Origin: Candidatus Methanolliviera sp. GoM_asphalt
Lineage (GTDB): Archaea; Halobacteriota; Methanoliparia; Methanoliparales; Methanoliparaceae
Direction of reading: 5' to 3'
DNA length: 6,877 nt
Assembly: GCA_902158745.1 (NCBI GenBank)
Contig: CABGHH010000087.1
Span: forward strand, 1-6,877
Every line of letters begins with the position of its first letter. Position 1 is the stretch's first letter. A program made the translations under genes and the position numbers. Under the pieces are notes generated by a model that was given only the letters and a program-made list of their open reading frames with translations, made no database searches and was not told the DNA's origin. This document shows, one piece after another, positions 1-5,629 of the stretch.

Positions 1-1
1 T

Positions 2-112
2 GAAATTATCAGCTCCTACCTTGACCGGACCATCTGGGAAATTCTTCTCCGTCTCCATCTTATCCATAAGCTCCTTCATTTTCTTCTTCTTTATCTCTTC
101 TATCTCGTCCAT
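2..112 (-). CDS. Thioredoxin-like protein, N-terminal fragment (cut by left window edge)
   Basis: An ATG at 112 opens a frame of 37 codons that runs without a stop to the window edge. The first half is a charged Lys/Glu/Met-rich helix containing EEIKKKKMKELMDKM. It is followed by FPDGPVKVGADNF, which matches the 'P-x-x-P-[IV]-x-V-x-x-x-N-F' lead-in of archaeal thioredoxins that carry a short N-terminal extension. The catalytic CxxC region would lie beyond the left edge, so the call rests on this lead-in alone. The start overlaps the 3' end of the DUF166 gene by 13 bases, with a GGAG-like purine stretch just upstream, so the two genes are probably translationally coupled. If correct, it is a cytosolic dithiol reductant. 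Another small protein with a charged N-terminal helix cannot be excluded. Confidence 0.5.
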   Translation of the reverse strand, partial: MDEIEEIKKKKMKELMDKMETEKNFPDGPVKVGADNF

Positions 113-783
113 CTTATCGCCTTCTCCATCGCCTTCTTATGAATCTCTGCAGCGACGTGTATCCCTTCTACCTCATTTGCCAGATAATTATAGCCCCTCG
201 GTGCCCTGCATGGATAATACTGTGCCAGGAGCGCCGCCTGTCTGGGTGCTTCACCCACGAAAGATCCAACGATCTCTTCTGCGACGAAGTAAGATGCACC
301 ACATGGGGCAGATCGGGTCGCCTCGCAGGATACAACCTTATCGTCTCTCACCTCACATTTAAATATTGGTATGCCAAAAAGATTGGAATATTCGCCGAGA
401 GCAGGTGATCTTTTATCGCCAAGCATGCACATCGTTCGTGGAAAGGCAAACGTAACCCCGGTATCTCCAATCTCCCTAATAAGCACTGAGCGGTCTGCAT
501 ACCACAAAGCTTCCTCTCCGGGAATCAACAATTCTGCATCGCACTTGACGCACAACTCCGCGATGTAAATCGTTAAATCCGGATGGAGAGCAAAGGAGAT
601 CATCAAATCAGAATCATTGAAGATCCATTCGTCTTTTTCTTTGATATAACTTTCTGGGTCGTCGATTAGCGGTGGTAATTCCTTCTGGACAGTTATAGAG
701 GATAGATCAAAGTTAGAATGTCTCTTTATCGTATCAATGAGTCTTGAACCATATTTACCCCGCTCGATCACTCCAACTCTCAT
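100..783 (-). CDS. DUF166 family protein (function unknown; sometimes annotated as thymidylate synthase)
   Basis: This 227-residue protein matches the DUF166 family found mainly in methanogens and related archaea. The family hallmarks I recognise are the C-terminal RSAPCGASYFVAEEIVG segment (residues 157-173), the YYPCRA motif (190-194) and a preceding 'DDKVVSCEATRSAPCG' block. Seven cysteines are visible (78, 81, 119, 143, 153, 161, 192), including a CVKC pair. That suggests metal, Fe-S or redox-thiol chemistry, but this is inference. No signal peptide or membrane segment is seen, so it is probably cytosolic. Some databases label the family thymidylate synthase; I see nothing here to support that activity. 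The start at 783 is the only ATG before residue 61, but it has no clear SD site because the bases immediately upstream are hairpin 1 of the array. The next gene, thioredoxin-like, overlaps its stop, which hints at a shared redox role. Confidence 0.85.
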   Translation of the reverse strand: MRVGVIERGKYGSRLIDTIKRHSNFDLSSITVQKELPPLIDDPESYIKEKDEWIFNDSDLMISFALHPDLTIYIAELCVKCDAELLIPGEEALWYADRSVLIREIGDTGVTFAFPRTMCMLGDKRSPALGEYSNLFGIPIFKCEVRDDKVVSCEATRSAPCGASYFVAEEIVGSFVGEAPRQAALLAQYYPCRAPRGYNYLANEVEGIHVAAEIHKKAMEKAIRWTR

Positions 784-804
784 TTAAAAATCTCTGATTT
801 TTAA
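784..804. repeat. Hairpin 1 of array
   Basis: The left arm TTAAAAATC (784-792) pairs perfectly with GATTTTTAA (796-804), with loop TCT on the + strand. In the minus-strand mRNA it directly precedes the DUF166 ATG with no gap, occupying the place where an SD site would sit. Confidence 0.9.
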
Positions 805-809
805 GTGCT

Positions 810-830
810 CAAAAATCCTTTGGATTTTTG
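810..830. repeat. Hairpin 2 of array
   Basis: The left arm CAAAAATCC (810-818) pairs perfectly with GGATTTTTG (822-830), with loop TTT. It resembles hairpin 1 with the A-run and ATC shifted by one position. Confidence 0.9.
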
Positions 831-834
831 GCAT

Positions 835-855
835 GTGAAAATGGAACATTTTCAC
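835..855. repeat. Hairpin 3 of array
   Basis: The left arm GTGAAAATG (835-843) pairs perfectly with CATTTTCAC (847-855), with loop GAA closed by a G-C pair. Confidence 0.9.
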
Positions 856-858
856 GGC

Positions 859-877
859 GACGAATCGAAGATTCGTC
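859..877. repeat. Hairpin 4 of array
   Basis: The left arm GACGAATC (859-866) pairs perfectly with GATTCGTC (870-877), with loop GAA closed by C-G. C-GAA-G is the known extra-stable DNA triloop. A ninth pair would be a C/T mismatch (858/878). Confidence 0.9.
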
Positions 878-883
878 TGCATA

Positions 884-904
884 GCACAAATCTTTGATTT
901 GTGC
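884..904. repeat. Hairpin 5 of array
   Basis: The left arm GCACAAATC (884-892) pairs perfectly with GATTTGTGC (896-904), with loop TTT. Confidence 0.9.
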
Positions 905-908
905 CTAT

Positions 909-927
909 TTGCAAATTCTATTTGCAA
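909..927. repeat. Hairpin 6 of array, overlapping the cooC stop codon
   Basis: The left arm TTGCAAAT (909-916) pairs perfectly with ATTTGCAA (920-927), with loop TCT at 917-919. The upstream cooC's last codons (Cys-Lys-stop, TAG at 918-920) lie in this hairpin, so the array begins inside the coding sequence. Confidence 0.9.
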
Positions 928-1685
928 TAATTTATCAACCTCTCTCTAACTTCATCTATCGCCTTTATAATATCAGAGTTGGGATAGGCATCCAAGAGTG
1001 ATTCTCCTTCCATATCAGATTTCATCAAATTTTGATCGAATGGAATTTTTCCCAATAGTGGTATTCCCACATCAGAAAGACCCTCTTTGATAAATTCTTC
1101 CTCTTCATTATGAGATATTTTATTTCCAACCGCAAAAACATCTTTTATCCCTACGTCTTGCGATAATCTCTTCACCCGTTCTGCCGTCTCGATCGACCGC
1201 TTGCTCGGCTCTACGACAACCAACATAAGATCGACGTTCTGTGCGGTTCCTCTCCCCAAATGCTCTATTCCCGCTTCCATGTCCATTATGAGCACTTCTT
1301 TCCTCTTCATTATCATATGCCTCATCAACGCCCTTAAAAAAGCGGACTCCGGACAGTAACAACCGGTTCCTCCTTTTTTTACTGCCCCCATCACGAGGAG
1401 CTTGACGTTGTCCGGGCCTTCTGCACCATATTCATCGACTATGTCATCGACCTTCGGGTTCAGGTTGTATATTCCACCCTTAAGCCCCGCCCTCTCCTCT
1501 ATCAGTTTTTTTAATCCTATGATCGGTGTTGGATCTTCTTTGATTCCTATAGACGATGCAAGATTCATATCAGGATCTGCATCAATGGCGATGACGGAGT
1601 ACCCATCTTTTCCAAAGAGTCTCGCCAAAATTCCTGCTAGTGTAGTCTTCCCTACACCACCCTTACCAGCTATTGCGAGTTTCAA
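918..1685 (-). CDS. cooC: CooC-type nickel-insertion ATPase (second copy, downstream of cdhE)
   Basis: This is a 255-residue P-loop ATPase of the CooC/AcsF branch of the MinD family, which uses ATP to help insert nickel into carbon monoxide dehydrogenase or acetyl-CoA synthase. Visible motifs are the deviant Walker A GKGGVGKTT (residues 7-15, signature Lys8), the switch region DADPDMNL (35-42), the CYC pair (Cys109/Cys111) that matches the metal-binding CXC of CooC dimers, and the Walker B-like strand LIMDMEAGIEHLG (132-144, Asp135). The start is a TTG at 1685, chosen because the P-loop follows at once, no ATG lies in frame before residue 40, and TGAGGT sits six bases upstream. It follows cdhE by nine bases, so it belongs to the same operon. 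The last codons run into hairpin 6. Which metal centre it serves is not visible. Length is typical for the family. Confidence 0.92.
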   Translation of the reverse strand: MKLAIAGKGGVGKTTLAGILARLFGKDGYSVIAIDADPDMNLASSIGIKEDPTPIIGLKKLIEERAGLKGGIYNLNPKVDDIVDEYGAEGPDNVKLLVMGAVKKGGTGCYCPESAFLRALMRHMIMKRKEVLIMDMEAGIEHLGRGTAQNVDLMLVVVEPSKRSIETAERVKRLSQDVGIKDVFAVGNKISHNEEEEFIKEGLSDVGIPLLGKIPFDQNLMKSDMEGESLLDAYPNSDIIKAIDEVRERLINYCK

Positions 1686-1691
1686 GAGATT

Positions 1692-1697
1692 ACCTCA
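1692..1697 (-). promoter_or_regulatory. Ribosome binding site supporting the TTG start of cooC
   Basis: TGAGGT overlaps the TGA stop of cdhE and lies six bases before the TTG at 1685. It decides the unusual start and couples translation of cooC to cdhE. Confidence 0.7.
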
Positions 1698-3161
1698 TTC
1701 AGATTTCGGCGGCCAATGCTCATCCAAGAATCCTGGTATCCTACCCGAATCCATCGGTCCGACGAGAACGGTCATACCTGTCTCATCCTCGACATCACCC
1801 ATAAGTCTCGCGGCATAACCTGGCATGGTCAGCGTGTTATGTTTCACCTTTTCTTTAACCTTCGATTCCTCTACTGCATCTTTTATCTTGCCTGCATTCA
1901 ATTGTCCACCTGCGATGGCGGATTGAACGCCTATACCCCCCGTATCTATTACGAGGAGATAAGAATCGATGCCGTTTGAATCGAGATCGTTGAATACGGT
2001 GAAATATGTCAACGCAAAATTCGTCGTGAAAAATACAGGAGAGTTCTCATCTGGGTTTCCCACTTCTCTCATAATCGGTTCGACGGAGACAGGTGTTCTT
2101 GGATCCGTATACATATTGAATTTGAGATGTATTGAGGGCAGGACCGAATACGCCTCGATGTTATGCCACACGATGATATCCGCGTATTTGATGATGGAGA
2201 TGTTACCGATGGCCGTCTCGGACAAAACGGGTTGATACAGCTCTCTTCCCTCTTCTGGACCTCCCAACGTTTCAATGAGCTCATCCGGCAAAGGTTTATA
2301 ACCCTTTTTGTTCGCAAGGAATGCCTGCATCGGTATGCACATAATCGGAAACGTGATATCCTTGTTCCCTTCTTTGATACCACTCCTCCTCAATTTGATG
2401 AATCTATCAAATGTCCCCTTCAGCTGTTTTCCGGAAGCATACGTGCCTGGATCGAGCACCAGATCTTCCATTCCCATCTCAAGAAATGTCTTAGCCAGGG
2501 ATGAGAGCTTATCAAGATCTGGAGAGAACAAGACAACGGGCACCTTATATTTATCGACAAGTTCCGCGATTCTCTTCCAATTATCAACCGTTGCGGCATA
2601 TATAAGTGGTCTTCTCTCTGAGATGACCTTCAAACCCGCCTCGAGAACATCTGGATTGAAAGACATCAAGATAACCGGTAGCTCTGTCGTTTCTGCAACC
2701 TTTCTAACGCAGGAAGAAAACTTCTTAGGATCGTCTGAGACACTTCTGATCGCGATCATGTCCAACGTCAAGAAGTTACCGACGTAGAATTTCTTGTAGT
2801 TTTGAACGTAATTTACCCGATCGACGATCTCTTTCTCGTCCATCACATCCGTGACGTCATAAGCGAAAGGAGGAGCATCGAAGAATGTTAGCTCGTGCCT
2901 GTATATTACGTCCTCACCGCCGATCTTGACGGCTTTCTCGCCCGTTCCGACGGTTATCTCTTTTATCTCTGGAGCAAGCAATCCAGTTAACTCCTCGTAT
3001 TCATCTTTATATGACTCGTCCAGGATCTCTTTGCATTCCTCTAATTTCCTCGATCGATCAATGAGCTTCGATGCAAATGCCATGCACGTCTCTTCGCCGC
3101 ATTCCTTACAATTGGTACCTGGCAGATAGTTGTACGCCTCGAGTGGGCTCTGTATCTTCAT
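1695..3161 (-). CDS. cdhE: ACDS gamma subunit, corrinoid iron-sulfur protein large subunit
   Basis: This 488-residue protein is the large subunit of the corrinoid iron-sulfur protein (CdhE, bacterial AcsC). It carries the methyl group on cobalt between tetrahydropterin and the A-cluster of CdhC. The N-terminus has the [4Fe-4S] motif: YLPGTNCKECGEETC with Cys18, Cys21, Cys26 and a fourth at Cys43; this cluster reductively activates cobalt. A TIM-barrel methyl-binding region follows (roughly residues 90-350). The C-terminal B12-binding Rossmann domain (about 370-488) contains VIDTGGIGVQSAIAGG and the closing TLTMPGYAARLMGDVEDETG and GPMDSGRIPGFLDEHWP segments typical of the family. It starts one base after the cdhD stop, with GGGAGGTG upstream, a coupled arrangement that fits the CdhD-CdhE heterodimer. 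No truncation or missing cluster ligand is seen. Confidence 0.97.
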   Translation of the reverse strand: MKIQSPLEAYNYLPGTNCKECGEETCMAFASKLIDRSRKLEECKEILDESYKDEYEELTGLLAPEIKEITVGTGEKAVKIGGEDVIYRHELTFFDAPPFAYDVTDVMDEKEIVDRVNYVQNYKKFYVGNFLTLDMIAIRSVSDDPKKFSSCVRKVAETTELPVILMSFNPDVLEAGLKVISERRPLIYAATVDNWKRIAELVDKYKVPVVLFSPDLDKLSSLAKTFLEMGMEDLVLDPGTYASGKQLKGTFDRFIKLRRSGIKEGNKDITFPIMCIPMQAFLANKKGYKPLPDELIETLGGPEEGRELYQPVLSETAIGNISIIKYADIIVWHNIEAYSVLPSIHLKFNMYTDPRTPVSVEPIMREVGNPDENSPVFFTTNFALTYFTVFNDLDSNGIDSYLLVIDTGGIGVQSAIAGGQLNAGKIKDAVEESKVKEKVKHNTLTMPGYAARLMGDVEDETGMTVLVGPMDSGRIPGFLDEHWPPKSE

Positions 3162-3162
3162 C

Positions 3163-4503
3163 TTACACCTCCCTTATCCAGTTTGATATGTCGATCTCGT
3201 GATCCTTATCCTCGACGAGACCCATCAGTGTCTGCGTCATATTCTTCAGCACGTGGACAGCTATTGGACCCATCATCATGAACATGTTCACGCCTGCAAT
3301 CGCGAGCGTCATTCCCGTTATGACCTCCCATAACGGACCTCTATATTCCCTTGCACCCCAATCCGAATCCTCCGACATTGGAGATTCCTTCATCCAAGCT
3401 TCCCTTGCTCCCCAAGCGTTCGTCGTTCCAGAGGACATCGGGAAGTTCAACTCATCGTCTCCCTTCAATCCCGCGATCTTTATTCGCTCCATATTCGTAT
3501 ACGCGTAATCGAGACCGTATCCGAGTGCAGCCGTCGTTGGATCAATAATTATCCTATCTCTCGGCATACCGACGATCTTCATTATCTTCCTATCCAATTC
3601 CCGCTGGTTGTTCATATCGAGTGACGTCCAGGAGAGGATATTATGTCCATACTTCTTTGCCGCTTTTGCGATTCTCTCCCAATCCATATCGAGATTCGCA
3701 GATGCAATCATACATCTCTCTCCATCGGCAACTTCTGCCGCCGCCTCTAATACTTCTGGATCCTTACCCGGATCTCCAGAACCACCTATCACAATCGGCA
3801 CATCGACAGCCTGTAATATATCTTCGATCGTCTTTATGGCCTCTTTCGTCGGCGTGTTCTTCTCCAACGGGTGTGTGCTGTGAAGATGTATCGTTACCAT
3901 ATCCGCGCCAAATTCTTTTACGTTCTTCTTTGCCCAATCACATGGATCCTCCATGACATCTCCATAGAAACCCTTTACAGCCTTTGCCAATGGAATCGGC
4001 TCATCAAAAGTGTCCAGCACAACGATAGGTCGATGAGGATTCTGTGCATCAGGATAAAAGGGCATACAAACTTCTCCACCAATAGTGATCGTATGCCCCC
4101 TCGTTCCACCATCCGCCCTCGTGGCACCGAGCGTGACCTCCTCTATCTTTGATTTCCATTCGTCTTTCTTCACCTCAAATCTTCTCTCAATCAACTTTCC
4201 AAGCGGAGAAAATTTAGCGATGGTTGGCACCGGTTTAATGGGAACTGCCAGTTGAACAGTCGGCGTACCTGGTACCGATATGCCTTCCATGCTCAATAAA
4301 TTTTTAAAATGTTGTAGTAACTGTCTCGTCTCGTTCGCCACGGTGATAGACCTCATCATCTCCGGAGGAACACCGGCCGCTGATGGTTCTATCTCTATCT
4401 CTAAGTCTCCCTCAATCGTAACATCTTTTAATTCATCGACCTGCAGTTTTTCTAAAAGTTCCTGTACCCCTTTAACCGTTAAGATATTTTTCTCGTCAGA
4501 CAT
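3163..4503 (-). CDS. cdhD: ACDS delta subunit, corrinoid iron-sulfur protein small subunit
   Basis: This 446-residue protein is the small subunit of the corrinoid iron-sulfur protein (CdhD, bacterial AcsD), which pairs with CdhE to transfer methyl groups. Residues 1-75 form the archaeal N-terminal domain with the DVTIEGDLEIEIEPSAAGV segment. A short Pro/Val-rich linker follows, then a TIM barrel from about residue 105 to the end. The barrel begins with VTLGATRADGGTRGH, the family's conserved GAT-(K/R)-x-x-GG motif, and contains VVLDTFDEPIPLA and the IVIGGSGDPGKDPEVLEAAAE strand-loop. The start has a strong SD (AGGAG at 4508-4512). Upstream sits a free-standing paralogue of its N-terminal domain; cdhE follows after one base. 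Cytosolic. The barrel and linker give a length normal for archaeal CdhD. Confidence 0.97.
   Translation of the reverse strand: MSDEKNILTVKGVQELLEKLQVDELKDVTIEGDLEIEIEPSAAGVPPEMMRSITVANETRQLLQHFKNLLSMEGISVPGTPTVQLAVPIKPVPTIAKFSPLGKLIERRFEVKKDEWKSKIEEVTLGATRADGGTRGHTITIGGEVCMPFYPDAQNPHRPIVVLDTFDEPIPLAKAVKGFYGDVMEDPCDWAKKNVKEFGADMVTIHLHSTHPLEKNTPTKEAIKTIEDILQAVDVPIVIGGSGDPGKDPEVLEAAAEVADGERCMIASANLDMDWERIAKAAKKYGHNILSWTSLDMNNQRELDRKIMKIVGMPRDRIIIDPTTAALGYGLDYAYTNMERIKIAGLKGDDELNFPMSSGTTNAWGAREAWMKESPMSEDSDWGAREYRGPLWEVITGMTLAIAGVNMFMMMGPIAVHVLKNMTQTLMGLVEDKDHEIDISNWIREV
3166..3173 (-). promoter_or_regulatory. Strong ribosome binding site of cdhE inside the end of cdhD
   Basis: GGGAGGTG lies four bases before the cdhE ATG and just before the cdhD stop. 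With a single base between the genes, this supports coupled, near-equal synthesis of the two corrinoid protein subunits. Confidence 0.7.
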
Positions 4504-4524
4504 ATTTCTCCTCTCATTAAATTA

Positions 4525-4737
4525 TCATACCTGTAATAAATTCGAGAGGTGTTCTAATAGTTGCCCCACCTCATTCGCGACAGCAACGGATCTTAAAATT
4601 TCAGGCGTCACACCTGAAGCCGACGGTTCCGCCTCAATCTCCAAATCTCCCTCGATCGTAACGTCGTTCAGTTCTTCTATTTGCATCTCCCTAAAGATCC
4701 TTTTTATATCTTCGAGCGTTAATGTCTCATTATTCAT
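4525..4737 (-). CDS. Free-standing paralogue of the CdhD N-terminal domain
   Basis: This small acidic protein of 70 residues aligns over its full length with residues 7-72 of the neighbouring CdhD: by hand count about 37 of 66 positions are identical. The central stretch DVTIEGDLEIE is unchanged, and the blocks AEPSASGV, RSVAVANEVGQLL and NLL follow in the same order. It lacks the TIM barrel and ends with its own TGA. I chose the ATG at 4737 because GGAG lies nine bases upstream (4747-4750); the same frame has ATGs at 4746 and 4752, but those have no usable SD, and the longest reading would give 75 residues. The DNA of the two copies differs at many silent positions, which suggests an old duplication kept by selection rather than a fresh fragment. 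Its role is unknown; it may dock on the same ACDS partner as the CdhD N-terminus. Confidence 0.85.
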   Translation of the reverse strand: MNNETLTLEDIKRIFREMQIEELNDVTIEGDLEIEAEPSASGVTPEILRSVAVANEVGQLLEHLSNLLQV

Positions 4738-4766
4738 CTCATCCATCTCCATTTATAACGCTTATG

Positions 4767-5522
4767 TTATATTCCAACCTTTTTTGCTATCTTTTTTGCT
4801 TCGATATACGCAGGGGACGAGTCAGGTACATCCAAGATCTTCCCTCCGCTCAAATCGATGCGTGCGATATTATCGTCAAAGGGAATCTCCCCGATCATCT
4901 CAATCTTGATATCCGATGCGTATCTTCTCATTATCTCGATGTTCTCCTTTGAAACCTTATTTGCGACGATATATATCTCTTTTACCCCCAATTTTAACTC
5001 GTCTGTGATCTCCTTAATTCTCTTTGCAGTCATAAGCCCGTTCTTAGACTGATCCGTAACGACCAAAACAGCATCAACATCTTTGATGATCTGCCTGCTG
5101 AAATGTTCCAGTCCTGCCCCGGTATCGATGACGACTGTGTTGTAATTTTCCACGATGTTGGACATTGTGCTCCGGAGGAGATTATTTACGTAACAGTAAC
5201 AGCCAGGCCCTTCTGATCTACCCATGACCAGAAGGTCATATTTATCTCCTTCTACCAGAGATTCCAGCACCTTGGCTTCAAAATGCAACATCTTGTCACC
5301 GGTGATCTCGGCTTTCTTCTCCTCCATGTACTCCTTCATATCACCGATCGTCTTACCAACCTTCATTCCGAGCGCAGCGGGTAGATTTGTATCAGGATCA
5401 GCATCGACCGCGAGAATATCTCTTCCATCAACGATTGAAAGATATTTGATGAACATCGCCACAAGTGCTGTCTTCCCTGTGCCGCCCTTCCCAGATATCG
5501 CGATTATTTTCGTCATTGTCAT
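4767..5522 (-). CDS. cooC: CooC-type nickel-insertion ATPase (copy between cdhC and cdhD)
   Basis: This 251-residue P-loop ATPase belongs to the CooC/AcsF group. Motifs are the deviant Walker A GKGGTGKT (residues 11-18, signature Lys12), DADPDTNLPAALG (40-52), the metal-binding CYC pair within GPGCYCYVNNLLR (Cys108/Cys110), and the Walker B-like VVIDTGAGLEHFSRQ starting at residue 130 (Asp133). By family knowledge it forms an ATP-dependent dimer that delivers nickel to CODH or ACS. A CooC-like gene between cdhC and cdhD is also the arrangement described for Methanosarcina cdh operons, so this is probably the ancestral copy. The start is either ATG at 5522 or ATG at 5516 two codons later; no clear SD marks either. 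Upstream lie a TATA-like box and a terminator-like hairpin, suggesting it opens a new transcript. It is clearly diverged from the second CooC downstream of cdhE. Confidence 0.93.
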   Translation of the reverse strand: MTMTKIIAISGKGGTGKTALVAMFIKYLSIVDGRDILAVDADPDTNLPAALGMKVGKTIGDMKEYMEEKKAEITGDKMLHFEAKVLESLVEGDKYDLLVMGRSEGPGCYCYVNNLLRSTMSNIVENYNTVVIDTGAGLEHFSRQIIKDVDAVLVVTDQSKNGLMTAKRIKEITDELKLGVKEIYIVANKVSKENIEIMRRYASDIKIEMIGEIPFDDNIARIDLSGGKILDVPDSSPAYIEAKKIAKKVGI

Positions 5523-5583
5523 GTTAAACGAGTGAAATTATCACATCTCTATCAAGATCACTACTAAGATTCCTTCTGATCGG

Positions 5584-5590
5584 TTTTATA
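5584..5590 (-). promoter_or_regulatory. Candidate archaeal TATA box upstream of the cooC-cdhD-cdhE unit
   Basis: On the minus strand TATAAAA lies about 65 bases before the cooC start at 5522, which would place transcription start near 5560 and leave a leader of about 40 bases. It sits in the loop of a 7-bp inverted repeat (TTCTGAT at 5574-5580, ATCAGAA at 5593-5599), which could be an operator. No strong BRE is seen, so this is moderate evidence only. Confidence 0.4.
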
Positions 5591-5600
5591 GAATCAGAAA

Positions 5601-5629
5601 AATAAATAGAGGAGAAAAATTACTCCTCT
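5601..5629 (-). terminator. Terminator-like hairpin with T-rich tail after the small Ala/Pro-rich gene
   Basis: On the minus strand AGAGGAG (5629-5623) pairs with CTCCTCT (5614-5608) around an eight-base loop, followed by ATTTATT and, just beyond, TTTTT. The TAA stop of the small gene lies in the loop (5620-5622). It probably ends or attenuates the cdhC transcript before the next unit. Archaeal termination depends mainly on the T-tract, so the hairpin may serve mRNA 3'-end stability instead. Confidence 0.5.

Larger units (their letters stand above)
784..927. repeat. Array of six perfect triloop hairpins between cooC and the DUF166 gene
   Basis: Six consecutive inverted repeats fill the whole intergenic region. 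Each has perfect arms of 9, 9, 9, 8, 9 and 8 bp and a loop of exactly three bases (TCT, TTT, GAA, GAA, TTT, TCT on the + strand). Their centres lie at 794, 820, 845, 868, 894 and 918, a period of 23-26 bases. Spacers are 3-6 bases and several contain TGC or GCAT. The arms differ in sequence, but most share an A-rich apex with AAAT or AAATC, so the palindrome is kept while the stem sequence varies. Hairpin 6 contains the stop codon of the upstream cooC and hairpin 1 abuts the DUF166 start codon. The RNA would fold the same way on either strand. The role is unknown; candidates are a processing or termination region, a translational barrier, or a mobile palindromic element. Confidence 0.9.

Noticed and set aside
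784..927. CRISPR array
   Set aside because: The period is short, about 25 bases, the units are not identical direct repeats, and the spacers are only 3-6 bases. The regularity lies in palindromes.
784..927. A simple tandem Rho-independent terminator for cooC
   Set aside because: No hairpin is followed by a separate T-run; the T-stretches are inside the right arms. Six hairpins in a row ending at a start codon are more than a terminator needs, though a role in 3' ends is not excluded.
1683..1685. TTG start of cooC taken as a sign of a frameshift or a missing ATG
   Set aside because: The frame is intact from the P-loop onward, a GAGGT site is correctly spaced, and TTG starts are used in archaea.
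4525..4752. Small CdhD-like frame as a pseudogene or broken cdhD
   Set aside because: It has an intact frame, its own SD and stop, conserved residues and many silent changes relative to cdhD, so it looks maintained.
4280..4909. Plus-strand open frame of 209 codons
   Set aside because: It lies antisense to cdhD, the small CdhD-like gene and cooC, which have clear homology and SD sites. The predicted protein is a Ser/Phe/Leu-rich shadow with no domain.
5532..5544. GTGA / TCAC inverted repeat before cooC as an operator
   Set aside because: The four-base arms around a five-base centre are too short to stand out in this A/T-rich leader.
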